From NCBI RefSeq assembly GCF_900099975.1, contig NZ_FNEI01000003.1, forward strand, positions 92,088 through 156,087: a stretch of DNA of 64,000 bases, read 5' to 3'. The translations under genes were made by a program, and so were the position numbers. Shown here piece by piece: positions 37,501 through 45,579 of this stretch; the first letter of the stretch is position 1; each line of letters starts with the position of its first letter. Origin of the DNA: Arthrobacter cupressi (GTDB taxonomy: Bacteria > Actinomycetota > Actinomycetes > Actinomycetales > Micrococcaceae). The notes under the pieces are model-generated. The model was not told where the DNA came from and did no database searches. It saw only the letters and a list, made by a program, of their open reading frames with translations.

Positions 37501-37645
37501 CGCCGAGATCGACGAATACTTCGACGAAGCGTCCGGCCCGGCCGGTGCCGCCCCAGGAGAAGCCGAACAAGCAGGGGCACCACAAGAAGAAGCCCCGCAG
37601 GAAGAAACCGTCCTGGCCACCGGAAGCGAAAGGGACAACGCATGA
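34580..37645 (+). CDS. mrpA: Na+/H+ antiporter subunit A fused to B (MrpAB)
   Basis: A 1021-residue subunit of the multi-subunit Mrp antiporter. Residues ~1-780 are the NuoL-like MrpA part: [55 protein letters not shown] (proton-channel Lys and Glu/His residues), and an MbhD-like region at [18 protein letters not shown]. The last ~170 residues form an MrpB-type domain: [26 protein letters not shown]. No separate mrpB exists, so this fusion replaces it. The GTG at 34580 is preceded by GGAGATAAC; an upstream TTG at 34481 is less likely. It is the first of six overlapping genes. Confidence 0.95.
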   Translation: [1021 protein letters not shown]

Positions 37646-38163
37646 GCGTCAATCTGACCCTTTTGCTGGTCATGGGCGTGCTGTACGCCTGCGGGATCTA
37701 CCTGATCCTGGAACGCAGCCTCACCCGGGTGCTGCTCGGGCTGGTCCTGCTGGCCAACGCCACCAACCTGCTGATCCTGGCCACGGGCGGCTACGCGGGC
37801 CTGGCGCCGTTCTTCAGCAAGGGCACCGACGCCGGGGATTACAACGACCCCCTGCCGCAGGCCCTGATCCTGACGTCGATCGTGATCTCCTTCGCCGTCA
37901 CCGCGTTCATGCTCGGCATCATCTACCGCACCTGGGCGCTCGCCCGGCAGGACGACATCCAGGACGACGCCGAGGACCGCCGCGTGGCCAAGACCCCGAG
38001 CTTCGACGCCGAGGACGACGCCGAAGTGCCCCAGGAAACCTCGGAGTTCCCGCTCGCGGCGGTCGCCGCCGGCCACACGCCCGACCATCCGGCGGCGGCT
38101 GACCATCCCGGACTACCGGGAAGCACACCACTGAACGACGACGAAGGAGGAGGACCGCGATGA
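37642..38163 (+). CDS. mrpC: Na+/H+ antiporter subunit C (MrpC)
   Basis: A NuoK-like subunit of 173 residues with three helices: VNLTLLLVMGVLYACGIYLI, VLLGLVLLANATNLLIL and the DPLPQALILTSIVISFAVTA segment conserved in MrpC. The last ~75 residues form a hydrophilic acidic extension (DDIQDDAEDRR to the end) not seen in minimal MrpC. It overlaps mrpA by four bases (ATGA) and mrpD by four. Confidence 0.95.
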   Translation: MSVNLTLLLVMGVLYACGIYLILERSLTRVLLGLVLLANATNLLILATGGYAGLAPFFSKGTDAGDYNDPLPQALILTSIVISFAVTAFMLGIIYRTWALARQDDIQDDAEDRRVAKTPSFDAEDDAEVPQETSEFPLAAVAAGHTPDHPAAADHPGLPGSTPLNDDEGGGPR

Positions 38164-39755
38164 ACGCAGCAAGCCTGGCGCCGCTCGCCGTCGTCCTTCC
38201 CATCCTCGGTGCCGCCCTCACCTTCGCGCTCAACCGCAATCCGGTGGCCCAGCGGACGGTCAGCATCGGCCTGCTGGCCCTGACCCTGCTGCTGGAATGC
38301 TGGCTCCTGGCCGCCGTCTGGACCACGGGCACCTCCTCCGTGACGCTGGGCGGCTGGCTGCCGCCGTTCGGCGTGGTGATGGTGGTGGACCAGTTCTCCT
38401 CGCTGATGCTGGTGGTGTCCTCCGTGGTCAGCCTCGCCGTGCTCGTTTACGCCACCGGGCAGGGCATGGCCGACGGCGACCAGGAAGCGCCCGTCTCGAT
38501 CTTCCACCCCACGTACCTGATCCTGGTGGCCGGGGTGTCCAACGCCTTCCTGACCGGGGACCTCTTCAATCTCTACGTGGGCTTCGAGATTCTGCTGACC
38601 GCAAGCTACGTGTTGATGACCCTCGGCGGCACGGGTCCGCGCATCCGGGCCGGCGTCACCTACGTGGTGGTGTCCGTGGTGTCCTCCGTGCTGTTCCTGA
38701 TCGCGATCGCCATGATCTACGGGGCCACCGGGACCATCACCATGGCCGACCTCGCCGTGAAGCTGGCCGAACTGGACCCCGCCACCCGGAACCTGCTGCA
38801 CGTGATGCTGCTGGTGGCCTTCGGCATCAAGGCCGCCGTGTTCCCGCTGTCCTTCTGGCTGCCGGACTCCTACCCGACGGCGCCGGCGCCGGTCACGGCC
38901 GTGTTCGCCGGCCTGCTCACGAAGGTGGGCGTCTACGCCATGGTCCGCACCGAGACGCTGCTGTTCCCGGGCGACACCCTCAACACTCCGCTGATGGTGG
39001 TGGCGCTGCTGACCATGGTGGTGGGGATCCTGGGTGCCCTGGCCCAGAGCGACATCAAACGTCTGCTGTCCTTCACACTGGTCAGCCACATCGGCTACAT
39101 GGTGTTCGGCCTGGCCATGTCGTCCGTGACCGGGCTGGCCGCCGCCGTGTTCTACGTGGCCCACCACATCACCGTGCAGACCAGCCTATTCCTGGTCACG
39201 GGCCTGATCGAACGGCGCGGCGGCAGTTCCTCCATGGACCGTCTGGGCGGCCTGGCCAAGCTGTCCCCGATGCTCGCGCTGCTCTTCTTCGTGCCGGCGA
39301 TGAACCTGGCCGGCATCCCGCCGTTCTCCGGCTTCCTCGGCAAGGTGGGGCTGCTGCAGGCCGGCATGGAACTGGGCACGCCGCTGGCCATCACCCTCGT
39401 GGCGGGCGGCGTGCTGACCAGCCTGCTCACCCTGCTGGCGATCGCCCGCGTCTGGAACCGCGCCTTCTGGCGCAAACCGGACGACGCCGAGTACCCGGAT
39501 CCCGTGCTGAAGGACACCGCCGCTGTGGGGCTGCTTCCCCGGACGATGGTGGGCTCGACGGCGGCCCTGGTGGTGTTCGGCGTGGCGCTCACGGTGTTCG
39601 CCGGGCCGCTGTTCCAGCTCGCCGGGAACTCGGCGGAGCAGATGCTGGACCGCACCGCCTACATCCACTCCGTGCTGGGGGCGGACGCCACGGTTCCGGG
39701 GATCGCGGCGCCGGGTGGCGGCACTGGCCCGAGCCTGCAGGGAGGCGCGAAATGA
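38160..39755 (+). CDS. mrpD: Na+/H+ antiporter subunit D (MrpD)
   Basis: A NuoN/NuoM-like proton-channel subunit of 531 residues with about fourteen helices. LYVGFEILLTASYVLMTLG, AFGIKAAVFPLSFWLPDSYPTAPAPVTAVFAGLLTKVGVYAM and SHIGYMVFGLAMSS contain the conserved lysines and glutamate. It overlaps mrpC and mrpE by four bases each, so translation is coupled along the operon. Confidence 0.95.
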   Translation: MNAASLAPLAVVLPILGAALTFALNRNPVAQRTVSIGLLALTLLLECWLLAAVWTTGTSSVTLGGWLPPFGVVMVVDQFSSLMLVVSSVVSLAVLVYATGQGMADGDQEAPVSIFHPTYLILVAGVSNAFLTGDLFNLYVGFEILLTASYVLMTLGGTGPRIRAGVTYVVVSVVSSVLFLIAIAMIYGATGTITMADLAVKLAELDPATRNLLHVMLLVAFGIKAAVFPLSFWLPDSYPTAPAPVTAVFAGLLTKVGVYAMVRTETLLFPGDTLNTPLMVVALLTMVVGILGALAQSDIKRLLSFTLVSHIGYMVFGLAMSSVTGLAAAVFYVAHHITVQTSLFLVTGLIERRGGSSSMDRLGGLAKLSPMLALLFFVPAMNLAGIPPFSGFLGKVGLLQAGMELGTPLAITLVAGGVLTSLLTLLAIARVWNRAFWRKPDDAEYPDPVLKDTAAVGLLPRTMVGSTAALVVFGVALTVFAGPLFQLAGNSAEQMLDRTAYIHSVLGADATVPGIAAPGGGTGPSLQGGAK

Positions 39756-40321
39756 GCCGCAAACCGATTTCCCTGCGCACCGAACTGCCCCTGCTGATCT
39801 GGCTCGTCATCGTGTGGGGTGCCCTGTGGCGGGACTTCAGCCCCGGCAACCTCCTGTTCGGCGCCCTGATCGCGCTGGTGGTGGCCAGGATCTTCTACCT
39901 GCCGCCGGTGGAGCTGAGCGGCCGGTTCAACGTGCTGCGCGCCGTCCCCTTCGCCCTGGTGTTCCTCGCCAAAGTGGTGGCAGCGAGCTTCCAGGTCATC
40001 TACCTTGCGGTGGTCAAAGGACCCAAGGTGGTCAACGCCGTCGTCGAGGTCCCGCTGAGGAGCCATTCGGACCTCATGGTGACCGCCACCGGGCACGTGC
40101 TGTCCCTGATCCCGGGCTCGCTTGTGGTGGAGGTGGACCGCTCAACATCCACGCTCTACATCCACGGCCTGGACATCCGGGACGAGGCCGACGCCGCCAG
40201 GCTTCGCAAGGAAGTCCAGGACACCGAGGCCGGGCTGATCCGGATCATGGGCACCAAGGCCGAACTGGAAGCCCTGGAAGCCGAAACGGCAACTGCAAGC
40301 AGGAAAGGAGCAACGCCATGA
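39752..40321 (+). CDS. mrpE: Na+/H+ antiporter subunit E (MrpE)
   Basis: A 189-residue MrpE. The N-terminal hydrophobic hairpin (LPLLIWLVIVWGALW, NLLFGALIALVVARIFYLPPV) is followed by SFQVIYLAVVKGPKV and the cytoplasmic domain HVLSLIPGSLVVEVDRSTSTLYIHGLD, typical of the family. It overlaps both neighbours by four bases. Confidence 0.94.
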   Translation: MSRKPISLRTELPLLIWLVIVWGALWRDFSPGNLLFGALIALVVARIFYLPPVELSGRFNVLRAVPFALVFLAKVVAASFQVIYLAVVKGPKVVNAVVEVPLRSHSDLMVTATGHVLSLIPGSLVVEVDRSTSTLYIHGLDIRDEADAARLRKEVQDTEAGLIRIMGTKAELEALEAETATASRKGATP

Positions 40322-40596
40322 AGGACGCAGTGCTGATCATCACGGCGGTGGTCCTCACCCTGGCCGCCGCGGGGGCGATCGTGCGGATCGCCGTCGGGCC
40401 GTCCCTGCTGGACCGGGTGCTGGCCTCGGACGTGCTGCTGGGGATCGTGGGCGCCGCGCTCGCCATCGACATGGCCGTCAACCGGCACCTGAACAACCTG
40501 TTTCTGCTGGTGGCGCTGACGCTGATCGGCTTCATCGGATCGGTGACGGTGGCCCGCTTCGTGTCCGACCGGAGGGGGCAGGCCAATGACTCCTGA
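40318..40596 (+). CDS. mrpF: Na+/H+ antiporter subunit F (MrpF)
   Basis: A 92-residue, three-helix subunit. IVRIAVGPSLLDRVLASDVL is the family signature, followed by FLLVALTLIGFIGSVTVARF. AGGAAAGGAG precedes the ATG. It overlaps mrpE by four bases and mrpG by eleven. Confidence 0.95.
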   Translation: MKDAVLIITAVVLTLAAAGAIVRIAVGPSLLDRVLASDVLLGIVGAALAIDMAVNRHLNNLFLLVALTLIGFIGSVTVARFVSDRRGQANDS

Positions 40597-41128
40597 GGCT
40601 GGCGGCGTAGACGCCGTGATCGATGCCGTGACGGCCGTGTTCCTGGTGCTCGGGGCGCTGATGTCGCTCACCGCGACCATCGGACTGCTGCGCTTCCCGG
40701 ACCTGATGAGCCGCATGCACGCCGCCACCAAACCCCAGGTGCTGGGCCTGTTCCTGCTGCTCGCGGCGATCGGCCTGCAGATGCGGCAGTGGTGGGTGTG
40801 GCCGGTACTGGTGGTGGCCTGGATCTTCCAGCTGCTCACCGTGCCCGTGTCCGCCCACATGGTGGGCCGCGCCGGCTACCGCACCAAGCACCTGCACCCG
40901 GAACTGCTCAGCGTGGATGAGCTTGAGGCCGTGGTGCGGCGCTCGGCCGCGGAACAGGAAGGATCGGGAACCGGCCCGGCTTCTGCGGCCGGTCCGGCTG
41001 AGGATCCGGAACTAGACGATGTCCTGGGTCTTGGCGAAGCGGGTGATGGCGCGCTGCGTGGCGCGGCTGGTCAGAACCTGGATGATCGCGGTGACGGCCG
41101 AGGAGACCAGGGCGAAGGCAAGGGCTGA
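40586..41128 (+). CDS. mrpG: Na+/H+ antiporter subunit G (MrpG)
   Basis: A 180-residue MrpG. Helices at VTAVFLVLGALMSLTATIGLLRFPDLMSRMHAATKPQ and LLAAIGLQMRQWWVWPVLVV carry the conserved LRFPD and HAATK motifs. The body is complete by about residue 120; the last ~60 residues are hydrophilic and low in complexity. The final 117 bases overlap, in antisense, the 3' end of the DUF4235 gene, so the long tail may be a by-product of a lost stop codon. It ends the mrp operon. Confidence 0.92.
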   Translation: MTPEAGGVDAVIDAVTAVFLVLGALMSLTATIGLLRFPDLMSRMHAATKPQVLGLFLLLAAIGLQMRQWWVWPVLVVAWIFQLLTVPVSAHMVGRAGYRTKHLHPELLSVDELEAVVRRSAAEQEGSGTGPASAAGPAEDPELDDVLGLGEAGDGALRGAAGQNLDDRGDGRGDQGEGKG

Positions 41129-41272
41129 GCGCAGGCTGGTTTCCATGTCGTCGTGGCCCTTGGGCGGTTTGTTCCCGGTGGCCTTTTCCCAGACGCCGTT
41201 GACCAGTTTGGTGGCCACGAATCCTGCGCCCATGCCGACGCCGGCGCCAAGCAGTTTGAAAAAGATGTTCAT
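41012..41272 (-). CDS. DUF4235 family membrane protein
   Basis: An 86-residue actinobacterial membrane protein. KLLGAGVGMGAGFVATKLVNGVWEKATGNKPP at the N-terminus and LRSALAFALVSSAVTAIIQVL form two helices, the DUF4235 layout; the tail RATQRAITRFAKTQ is basic. AAGGAGC sits before the ATG. Function is unknown. It converges on mrpG with a 117-base tail-to-tail overlap. Confidence 0.85.
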   Translation of the reverse strand: MNIFFKLLGAGVGMGAGFVATKLVNGVWEKATGNKPPKGHDDMETSLRSALAFALVSSAVTAIIQVLTSRATQRAITRFAKTQDIV

Positions 41273-41346
41273 TCCGGAGCTCCTTGCGGGAGGAAACAGG
41301 ACCAGCCCCAGCCTAACCCGGTTCCTTCCATCGACTGCTTAGCAAG

Positions 41347-41372
41347 TGTCGTTTTGGGCGCCCAAAACGACA
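41347..41372. terminator. 26-bp perfect palindrome after NUDIX gene
   Basis: TGTCGTTTTGGGC is followed at once by its reverse complement GCCCAAAACGACA, giving 13+13 bases with no spacer. TAGC at 41340 and GCTA at 41373 extend the pairing past a three-base bulge. It abuts the stop codon of the leftward NUDIX gene. It could work as a terminator or be a dispersed repeat; AT tracts inside the arms distinguish it from the other hairpins here. Confidence 0.6.
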
Positions 41373-41373
41373 G

Positions 41374-42090
41374 CTATGGAGCAGTCGACGGCGGTTTTTG
41401 GCGGCGGCGCTCGAAGAAGGCTTTCAGGGCGCCGGGCTCCGGACGGACCGGAACGATGTCCCGCTCAACGGCCAGGGCGGTTCCGGCGTCCCCGAGGCGA
41501 AGGAGTTCCTCCAGCAGCACCAGGGTGGGCGGCATCAATTTCAGTGCGCCGGATGCTTCGGCCTCCAGGATCCCGCGCACCGGCATCCACAAGGACTGCC
41601 AGGCCTCGGTGGTCTGGTGCCGGGCCTCAGCCTCGGCCCCGGGCAGCGCGAGGTAGAAGTAGGTGTCGAAACGCTTGGGCTGGTCCTCGGGGGTGACCCA
41701 GTTGGCCCACGGCCGCAGCTGGCCGGCGTCGAGCACCAGCCCTGCCTCTTCCTCGACCTCGCGCAGTGCCGCCGCGAGGACCCGTCCCGCATTGTGGCCT
41801 GCGGTGCCGGCGTCCTCGGCCGCGATGGTGCAGCGGTGCCATGCCTGGGCATGCTGCCGCGCGACGTCGTCCGGGAAACTCCAGCCGCTGCCGTCCACCG
41901 CGTCCACCCGGCCGCCGGGGAACACCACCATTCCGGCGGCGAAATCCATGGAGGACACCCGGTGCTGGACGAAGACCTCCGGGCCGTCCGCGCCGTCCCG
42001 CAGCAGGATGACGCTGGCAGCCAGCCGGGCGTCTGGCACGTTGGCAGGCCCATTGCCGGGGACCTCTCCGGGCCCGCTGCTTTCCGCCAT
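41374..42090 (-). CDS. NUDIX hydrolase
   Basis: A 238-residue member of the larger NUDT19/NUDT7-like group. The Nudix box is recognisable around residues 100-125, with AALREVEEEAGLVLDAGQL as the RExxEExG core and VVFPGGRVDA upstream, where the GG loop lies. NUDIX enzymes cleave nucleoside-diphosphate-linked compounds; relatives of this size often act on CoA or NAD derivatives, but the substrate is not evident. The 5' end faces a ~90-bp inverted-repeat element. Confidence 0.85.
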   Translation of the reverse strand: MAESSGPGEVPGNGPANVPDARLAASVILLRDGADGPEVFVQHRVSSMDFAAGMVVFPGGRVDAVDGSGWSFPDDVARQHAQAWHRCTIAAEDAGTAGHNAGRVLAAALREVEEEAGLVLDAGQLRPWANWVTPEDQPKRFDTYFYLALPGAEAEARHQTTEAWQSLWMPVRGILEAEASGALKLMPPTLVLLEELLRLGDAGTALAVERDIVPVRPEPGALKAFFERRRQKPPSTAP

Positions 42091-42121
42091 GAACGCTCCT
42101 TTGCTCGTGCTCCGCGCGACG

Positions 42122-42210
42122 ATTCTGCTGGATCACACCCGCAGTCACTCCACCGTACCCGCGCTACGGCGGGCCATGGTCTGGCGGGTACGGGGGTGAT
42201 CCAGCAGAAT
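42122..42210. repeat. Inverted-repeat element, copy 1
   Basis: ATTCTGCTGGATCAC at the left end and its exact reverse complement GTGATCCAGCAGAAT at the right end enclose 59 bases that contain a second inverted pair, CCGTACCCGC/GCGGGTACGG. The whole can fold as a long cruciform or RNA hairpin. Two more copies with the same ends lie at 51666 and 52664. No transposase is present. This copy sits between the divergent NUDIX gene and thiamine transporter operon. Confidence 0.88.
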
Positions 42211-42394
42211 GTGCATGGCATCGGGCCCATCGGATTCGGGAAGTCCCCGGTATGGGCACCGTAGTGTCGGACTCGGTACCAACCCGCCCCGACCCACCCC
42301 GCGCCAATGTGACCGCCCGCCCCGCCACGGAAGGGGCCCGCCGGGGCAGCGAGGTGTAAACTGGAGCACGCCCAAAAGGGCAATTGATAACGAC

Positions 42395-42505
42395 AGGGGA
42401 GCGCCGCCGTCGGGCTGTTGGAGCAGACCGAAGGAAGGGCGCTGAGAGTGCGGAACACCGCAGACCCTCGAACCTGATCCGGTTAGTACCGGCGCAAGGG
42501 AGTCG
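42395..42505 (+). promoter_or_regulatory. TPP riboswitch
   Basis: The conserved thi-box parts are present in order: GGGGAGCGCC, then GCGCTGAGAGTGC, ACCCTCGAACCTGATCCGGT and TTAGTACCGGCGCAAGGGAG. These form the pyrimidine- and pyrophosphate-sensing arms of the thiamine pyrophosphate aptamer. It ends about 90 bases before the ykoE-like gene and should shut the transporter operon off when thiamine pyrophosphate is plentiful. Confidence 0.95.
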
Positions 42506-42593
42506 AGTTCTCAGAGTGACCGGTGAACGGACCGCAGCGGCGGTTGTTAGGGCCGGGCAACACTTTCCCCTCCTGTTCCTCAGGAGGACACAA

Positions 42594-43214
42594 ATGACTA
42601 CAGCAAACCTGAAGAAGTCCGGCTACACCTGGCGCGTGGTGGACATCGTGGTGGCCGCACTGATCGCGATCGCCGGCGGCGTGATCTTCTGGGCCTGGTC
42701 CCAGGGCGCCGCGCTCGTCTCGGCCCCGATGAACGCGGCCTACCCGCCCCTCACCGGCCTGATCGCCGGCGGCTGGATGATCCCCGCCGTGCTCGGCATG
42801 CTCATCATCCGCAAGCCCGGCGCTGCCCTTTTCTGCGAAACCGTGGCCGCCACCGGCGAGCTCATCATGGGTTCCCAGTACGGCACCACCGTGCTCATCT
42901 CCGGCGTGCTCCAGGGCCTCGGCGCCGAGCTTGTGTTCGCCGCCTTCGCCTACAAGAAGTTCAACCTTCCCGTCGCGCTGCTGGCCGGCGCCGGCTCGGG
43001 GCTGTTCTGCGGCCTGAACGACTCCTTCGCTCCGTGGGGCTGGAACATTGCCTACACCGCCGGTGACAAGCTCGCCTACATCATCTTCTGCGCCATCTCC
43101 GGTGCCGTGATCGCGGGTGCCCTGTCCTGGATCGCCACCCGCGGCCTGGCCAAGACCGGTGTCCTGAGCTCGTTCGCCTCCCGCAAGGCCGCCAGCGAGC
43201 CTGTCTTCTCCTGA
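42594..43214 (+). CDS. ykoE: ECF transporter substrate-binding subunit, YkoE type (HMP/thiamine)
   Basis: A 206-residue S component with about six helices. WRVVDIVVAALIAIAGGVIFWAW, GLIAGGWMIPAVLGMLIIRKPGAAL and NDSFAPWGWNIAYTAGDKL are YkoE features. It binds a thiamine precursor or thiamine at the membrane. CAGGAGGA precedes the ATG. The TPP riboswitch upstream and the following ATPase and permease genes confirm the role. Confidence 0.93.
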   Translation: MTTANLKKSGYTWRVVDIVVAALIAIAGGVIFWAWSQGAALVSAPMNAAYPPLTGLIAGGWMIPAVLGMLIIRKPGAALFCETVAATGELIMGSQYGTTVLISGVLQGLGAELVFAAFAYKKFNLPVALLAGAGSGLFCGLNDSFAPWGWNIAYTAGDKLAYIIFCAISGAVIAGALSWIATRGLAKTGVLSSFASRKAASEPVFS

Positions 43215-44749
43215 TGCCAGGCCCCGAAACGGTCCGCCCCGAAACCGTCCGCCCTGCCGCCGTCTCCGCCCACGGGTGGGGCTGGCGGCATGCGGGCCGC
43301 AGCACCGCGGCCGTGCACGGCCTCGACCTGGAGATCCGGCCCGGTGAGCGCGTGCTGCTCCTCGGGCCGTCCGGGGCCGGGAAGTCCACGCTGCTGCACG
43401 CCCTGGCGGGGGTGCTCGGCGAAGAGGACGACGACGCCGACGAGACCGGTTCGCTGCTGATCGACGGTGCCGTGCCCCGGGACAGCCGTGGCCGGGCGGG
43501 GCTGATGCAGCAGGACCCGGAGACCCAGGTGGTTCTGTCGCGCCTGGGTGACGATGTCGCCTTCGGCGCCGAGAACCTTGCCGTGCCGCGCGAGCGTATC
43601 TGGTCCCGCGTGCATGAGGCCCTCGACGACGTCGGGCTGGCCGGCTTCCCGCTGGACCACCCGACGTCGGCCCTGTCCGGCGGGCAGAAGCAGCGCCTCG
43701 CGCTTGCCGGCATCCTGGCCATGCGTCCGGGCCTGCTCCTGCTGGACGAACCGACCGCGAACCTCGATCCGGCCGGCGTGCTGGAGGTGCGGGACGCCGT
43801 CGAACGCTGCCTGGACAAGACCGGCGCCACGCTGGTGGTGGTCGAGCACCGGGTGTCCGTGTGGAAGGACCTGGTGGACCGGATCGTGGTGCTGCAGCCG
43901 GGCAACTCCTCGGAGCCTGCGGTGCTGCTGGATGGCCCGCCGGATGCCGTGCTGGAGCAGGCCCGCGACATGCTGGCCGCAGCCGGGGTGTGGGTTCCCG
44001 GGTATGTGCCGGCCACCCGCGAGCGGACCGGAACCCCCAACAGCGAACTCCTCCTGACCGCGCAGGACCTCGCCGTCTCCCGGGAGCGGCCGCGACGCCG
44101 CGGCTTCAAGACCATCCTGCCCGTCCCGGCACAGGAAGGCCTTAGTGCCGAGGTCATCGCCGGGCGGGCCCTGACCATCACCGGCCCCAACGGCGCAGGC
44201 AAGTCCACCTTCGCGCTGACTCTCGCCGGGCTCCTGGCGCCGGTGTCCGGGAAGGTGAGCGCCGGCGTCGGGCTCGCGGATGGAGCCGGAAACGATCCCT
44301 ACACGTGGAAGGCGCAGCAGCTGATTTCCCGGATCGGGACGGTGTTCCAGGAACCCGAGCACCAGTTCGTCACCGGCCGGGTGCTGGACGAGCTCATGTT
44401 CGGGCCGCGGCACCTGGGGCACGGCGAGGAACGCGTGGACGAGCTGCTTGAGCGCCTGCGCCTGACCCACCTGGTGGACGCCAACCCGTACACGCTCTCC
44501 GGCGGCGAGAAGCGCCGGCTGTCCGTGGCCACGGTGCTCGCGGCACACCCGCAGGTGCTGGTGCTGGATGAGCCGACCTTCGGCCAGGACGCCAACACCT
44601 GGGCCGAGCTCGCGTCCTTCCTCTCCGAACTGCTCGACGCCGGAACCGCCGTGGTCTCGGTGACCCACGACCAGGAATTCAGCGCGGTCCTCGGCGGCAC
44701 CGAGATGCGGCTCGAGTCCCGGGCCTATGCGGAGGCGGATGCGGCATGA
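43214..44749 (+). CDS. ykoD: ECF transporter duplicated ATPase (YkoD-like)
   Basis: A 511-residue ATPase with two ABC domains. The first has Walker A GPSGAGKST (residue ~55), signature LSGGQKQRLALAG and LLLLDEPTANLDP; the second has GPNGAGKST (~residue 325), YTLSGGEKRRLSVAT and VLVLDEPTFGQD. Both look active. It energises thiamine/HMP import with the flanking S and T subunits. It overlaps ykoE by one base and the T subunit by four. Confidence 0.94.
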   Translation: MPGPETVRPETVRPAAVSAHGWGWRHAGRSTAAVHGLDLEIRPGERVLLLGPSGAGKSTLLHALAGVLGEEDDDADETGSLLIDGAVPRDSRGRAGLMQQDPETQVVLSRLGDDVAFGAENLAVPRERIWSRVHEALDDVGLAGFPLDHPTSALSGGQKQRLALAGILAMRPGLLLLDEPTANLDPAGVLEVRDAVERCLDKTGATLVVVEHRVSVWKDLVDRIVVLQPGNSSEPAVLLDGPPDAVLEQARDMLAAAGVWVPGYVPATRERTGTPNSELLLTAQDLAVSRERPRRRGFKTILPVPAQEGLSAEVIAGRALTITGPNGAGKSTFALTLAGLLAPVSGKVSAGVGLADGAGNDPYTWKAQQLISRIGTVFQEPEHQFVTGRVLDELMFGPRHLGHGEERVDELLERLRLTHLVDANPYTLSGGEKRRLSVATVLAAHPQVLVLDEPTFGQDANTWAELASFLSELLDAGTAVVSVTHDQEFSAVLGGTEMRLESRAYAEADAA

Positions 44750-45537
44750 GGGAAGTCCTGAGCCTGCACGGCAACCGGGCCCTGCTCACCCGCGCCAACC
44801 CGCTGGCCAAGTTCACCGCGGTCTTCGCGATCACCCTGGTGCTGGCGTTGTCCATCGACTGGGTCTCAGCCTCCACCGCCCTGCTGGCCGACTTCGCCCT
44901 GTTCCCGCTGGCCGGGCTGACCCTGCGGCTGCTCTGGCAGCGGGCCTGGCCGCTCATCATCGCGGCGGCGCTGGGCGGCTGGAGCACGGCGATCCTGTCG
45001 GCGGACAGCGGAAGGACACTGCTCGACGTCGGCATCTGGTCCATCAGCGAAGGCTCGCTCGAGCTGGGGCTGGGGTTCATGCTGCGCGGCCTGGCGATCG
45101 CCCTGCCGGCGATCCTGCTGATGAGCTGCACCGATCCCACCGACCTGGCCGACGCCCTGGCGCAGAAGGCAAAACTGCCGCACCGCTTTGTGCTGGGGAC
45201 GCTGGCGGCGATGCGGCTCGTGGGCCTCATGGCCGAGGAATGGCAGACCATCGGCATGGCACGGCGCGCCCGCGGCGTGGGCTCGCACGGCAGCCCCGTG
45301 CAGCGGCTGCGCGCCACGCTGGGACAGAGCTTCGGCCTGCTGGTCCAGGCGGTGCGCCGCGCCTCGAGGCTTGCGGTGACCATGGAGGCGCGGGGCTTCG
45401 GCGGCTCCGCACGGACGTGGGCCCGGGAGTCGACGTACTCGCTGCTGGACGTCTGGGTACTGCTGGGCGGGCTGCTGATCGCAGCCGCGGCCGTGCTTGC
45501 AGCCGTTGCCGGTGGGGCCTGGAACTTCGTGTTCTAA
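44746..45537 (+). CDS. ykoC: ECF transporter T component (YkoC-like)
   Basis: A 263-residue CbiQ/EcfT-type membrane protein. LLTRANPLAKFTAVFAITLVLAL begins it, and the coupling-helix motifs with Ala-Arg-Gly appear in TIGMARRARGVG and TMEARGFGGSARTW, which contact the ATPase. It completes the three-gene ECF unit controlled by the TPP riboswitch. Confidence 0.93.
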   Translation: MREVLSLHGNRALLTRANPLAKFTAVFAITLVLALSIDWVSASTALLADFALFPLAGLTLRLLWQRAWPLIIAAALGGWSTAILSADSGRTLLDVGIWSISEGSLELGLGFMLRGLAIALPAILLMSCTDPTDLADALAQKAKLPHRFVLGTLAAMRLVGLMAEEWQTIGMARRARGVGSHGSPVQRLRATLGQSFGLLVQAVRRASRLAVTMEARGFGGSARTWARESTYSLLDVWVLLGGLLIAAAAVLAAVAGGAWNFVF

Positions 45538-45579
45538 GCTTTTGCCGTCACGGCGCCGGTGCCTTAAACCACCAGCGCG

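Noticed and set aside
34696..38163. 1155-residue plus-strand frame across mrpA
   Set aside because: Only its last 174 codons are real (mrpC, from 37642); the rest is an out-of-frame reading of mrpA rich in Arg and Pro.
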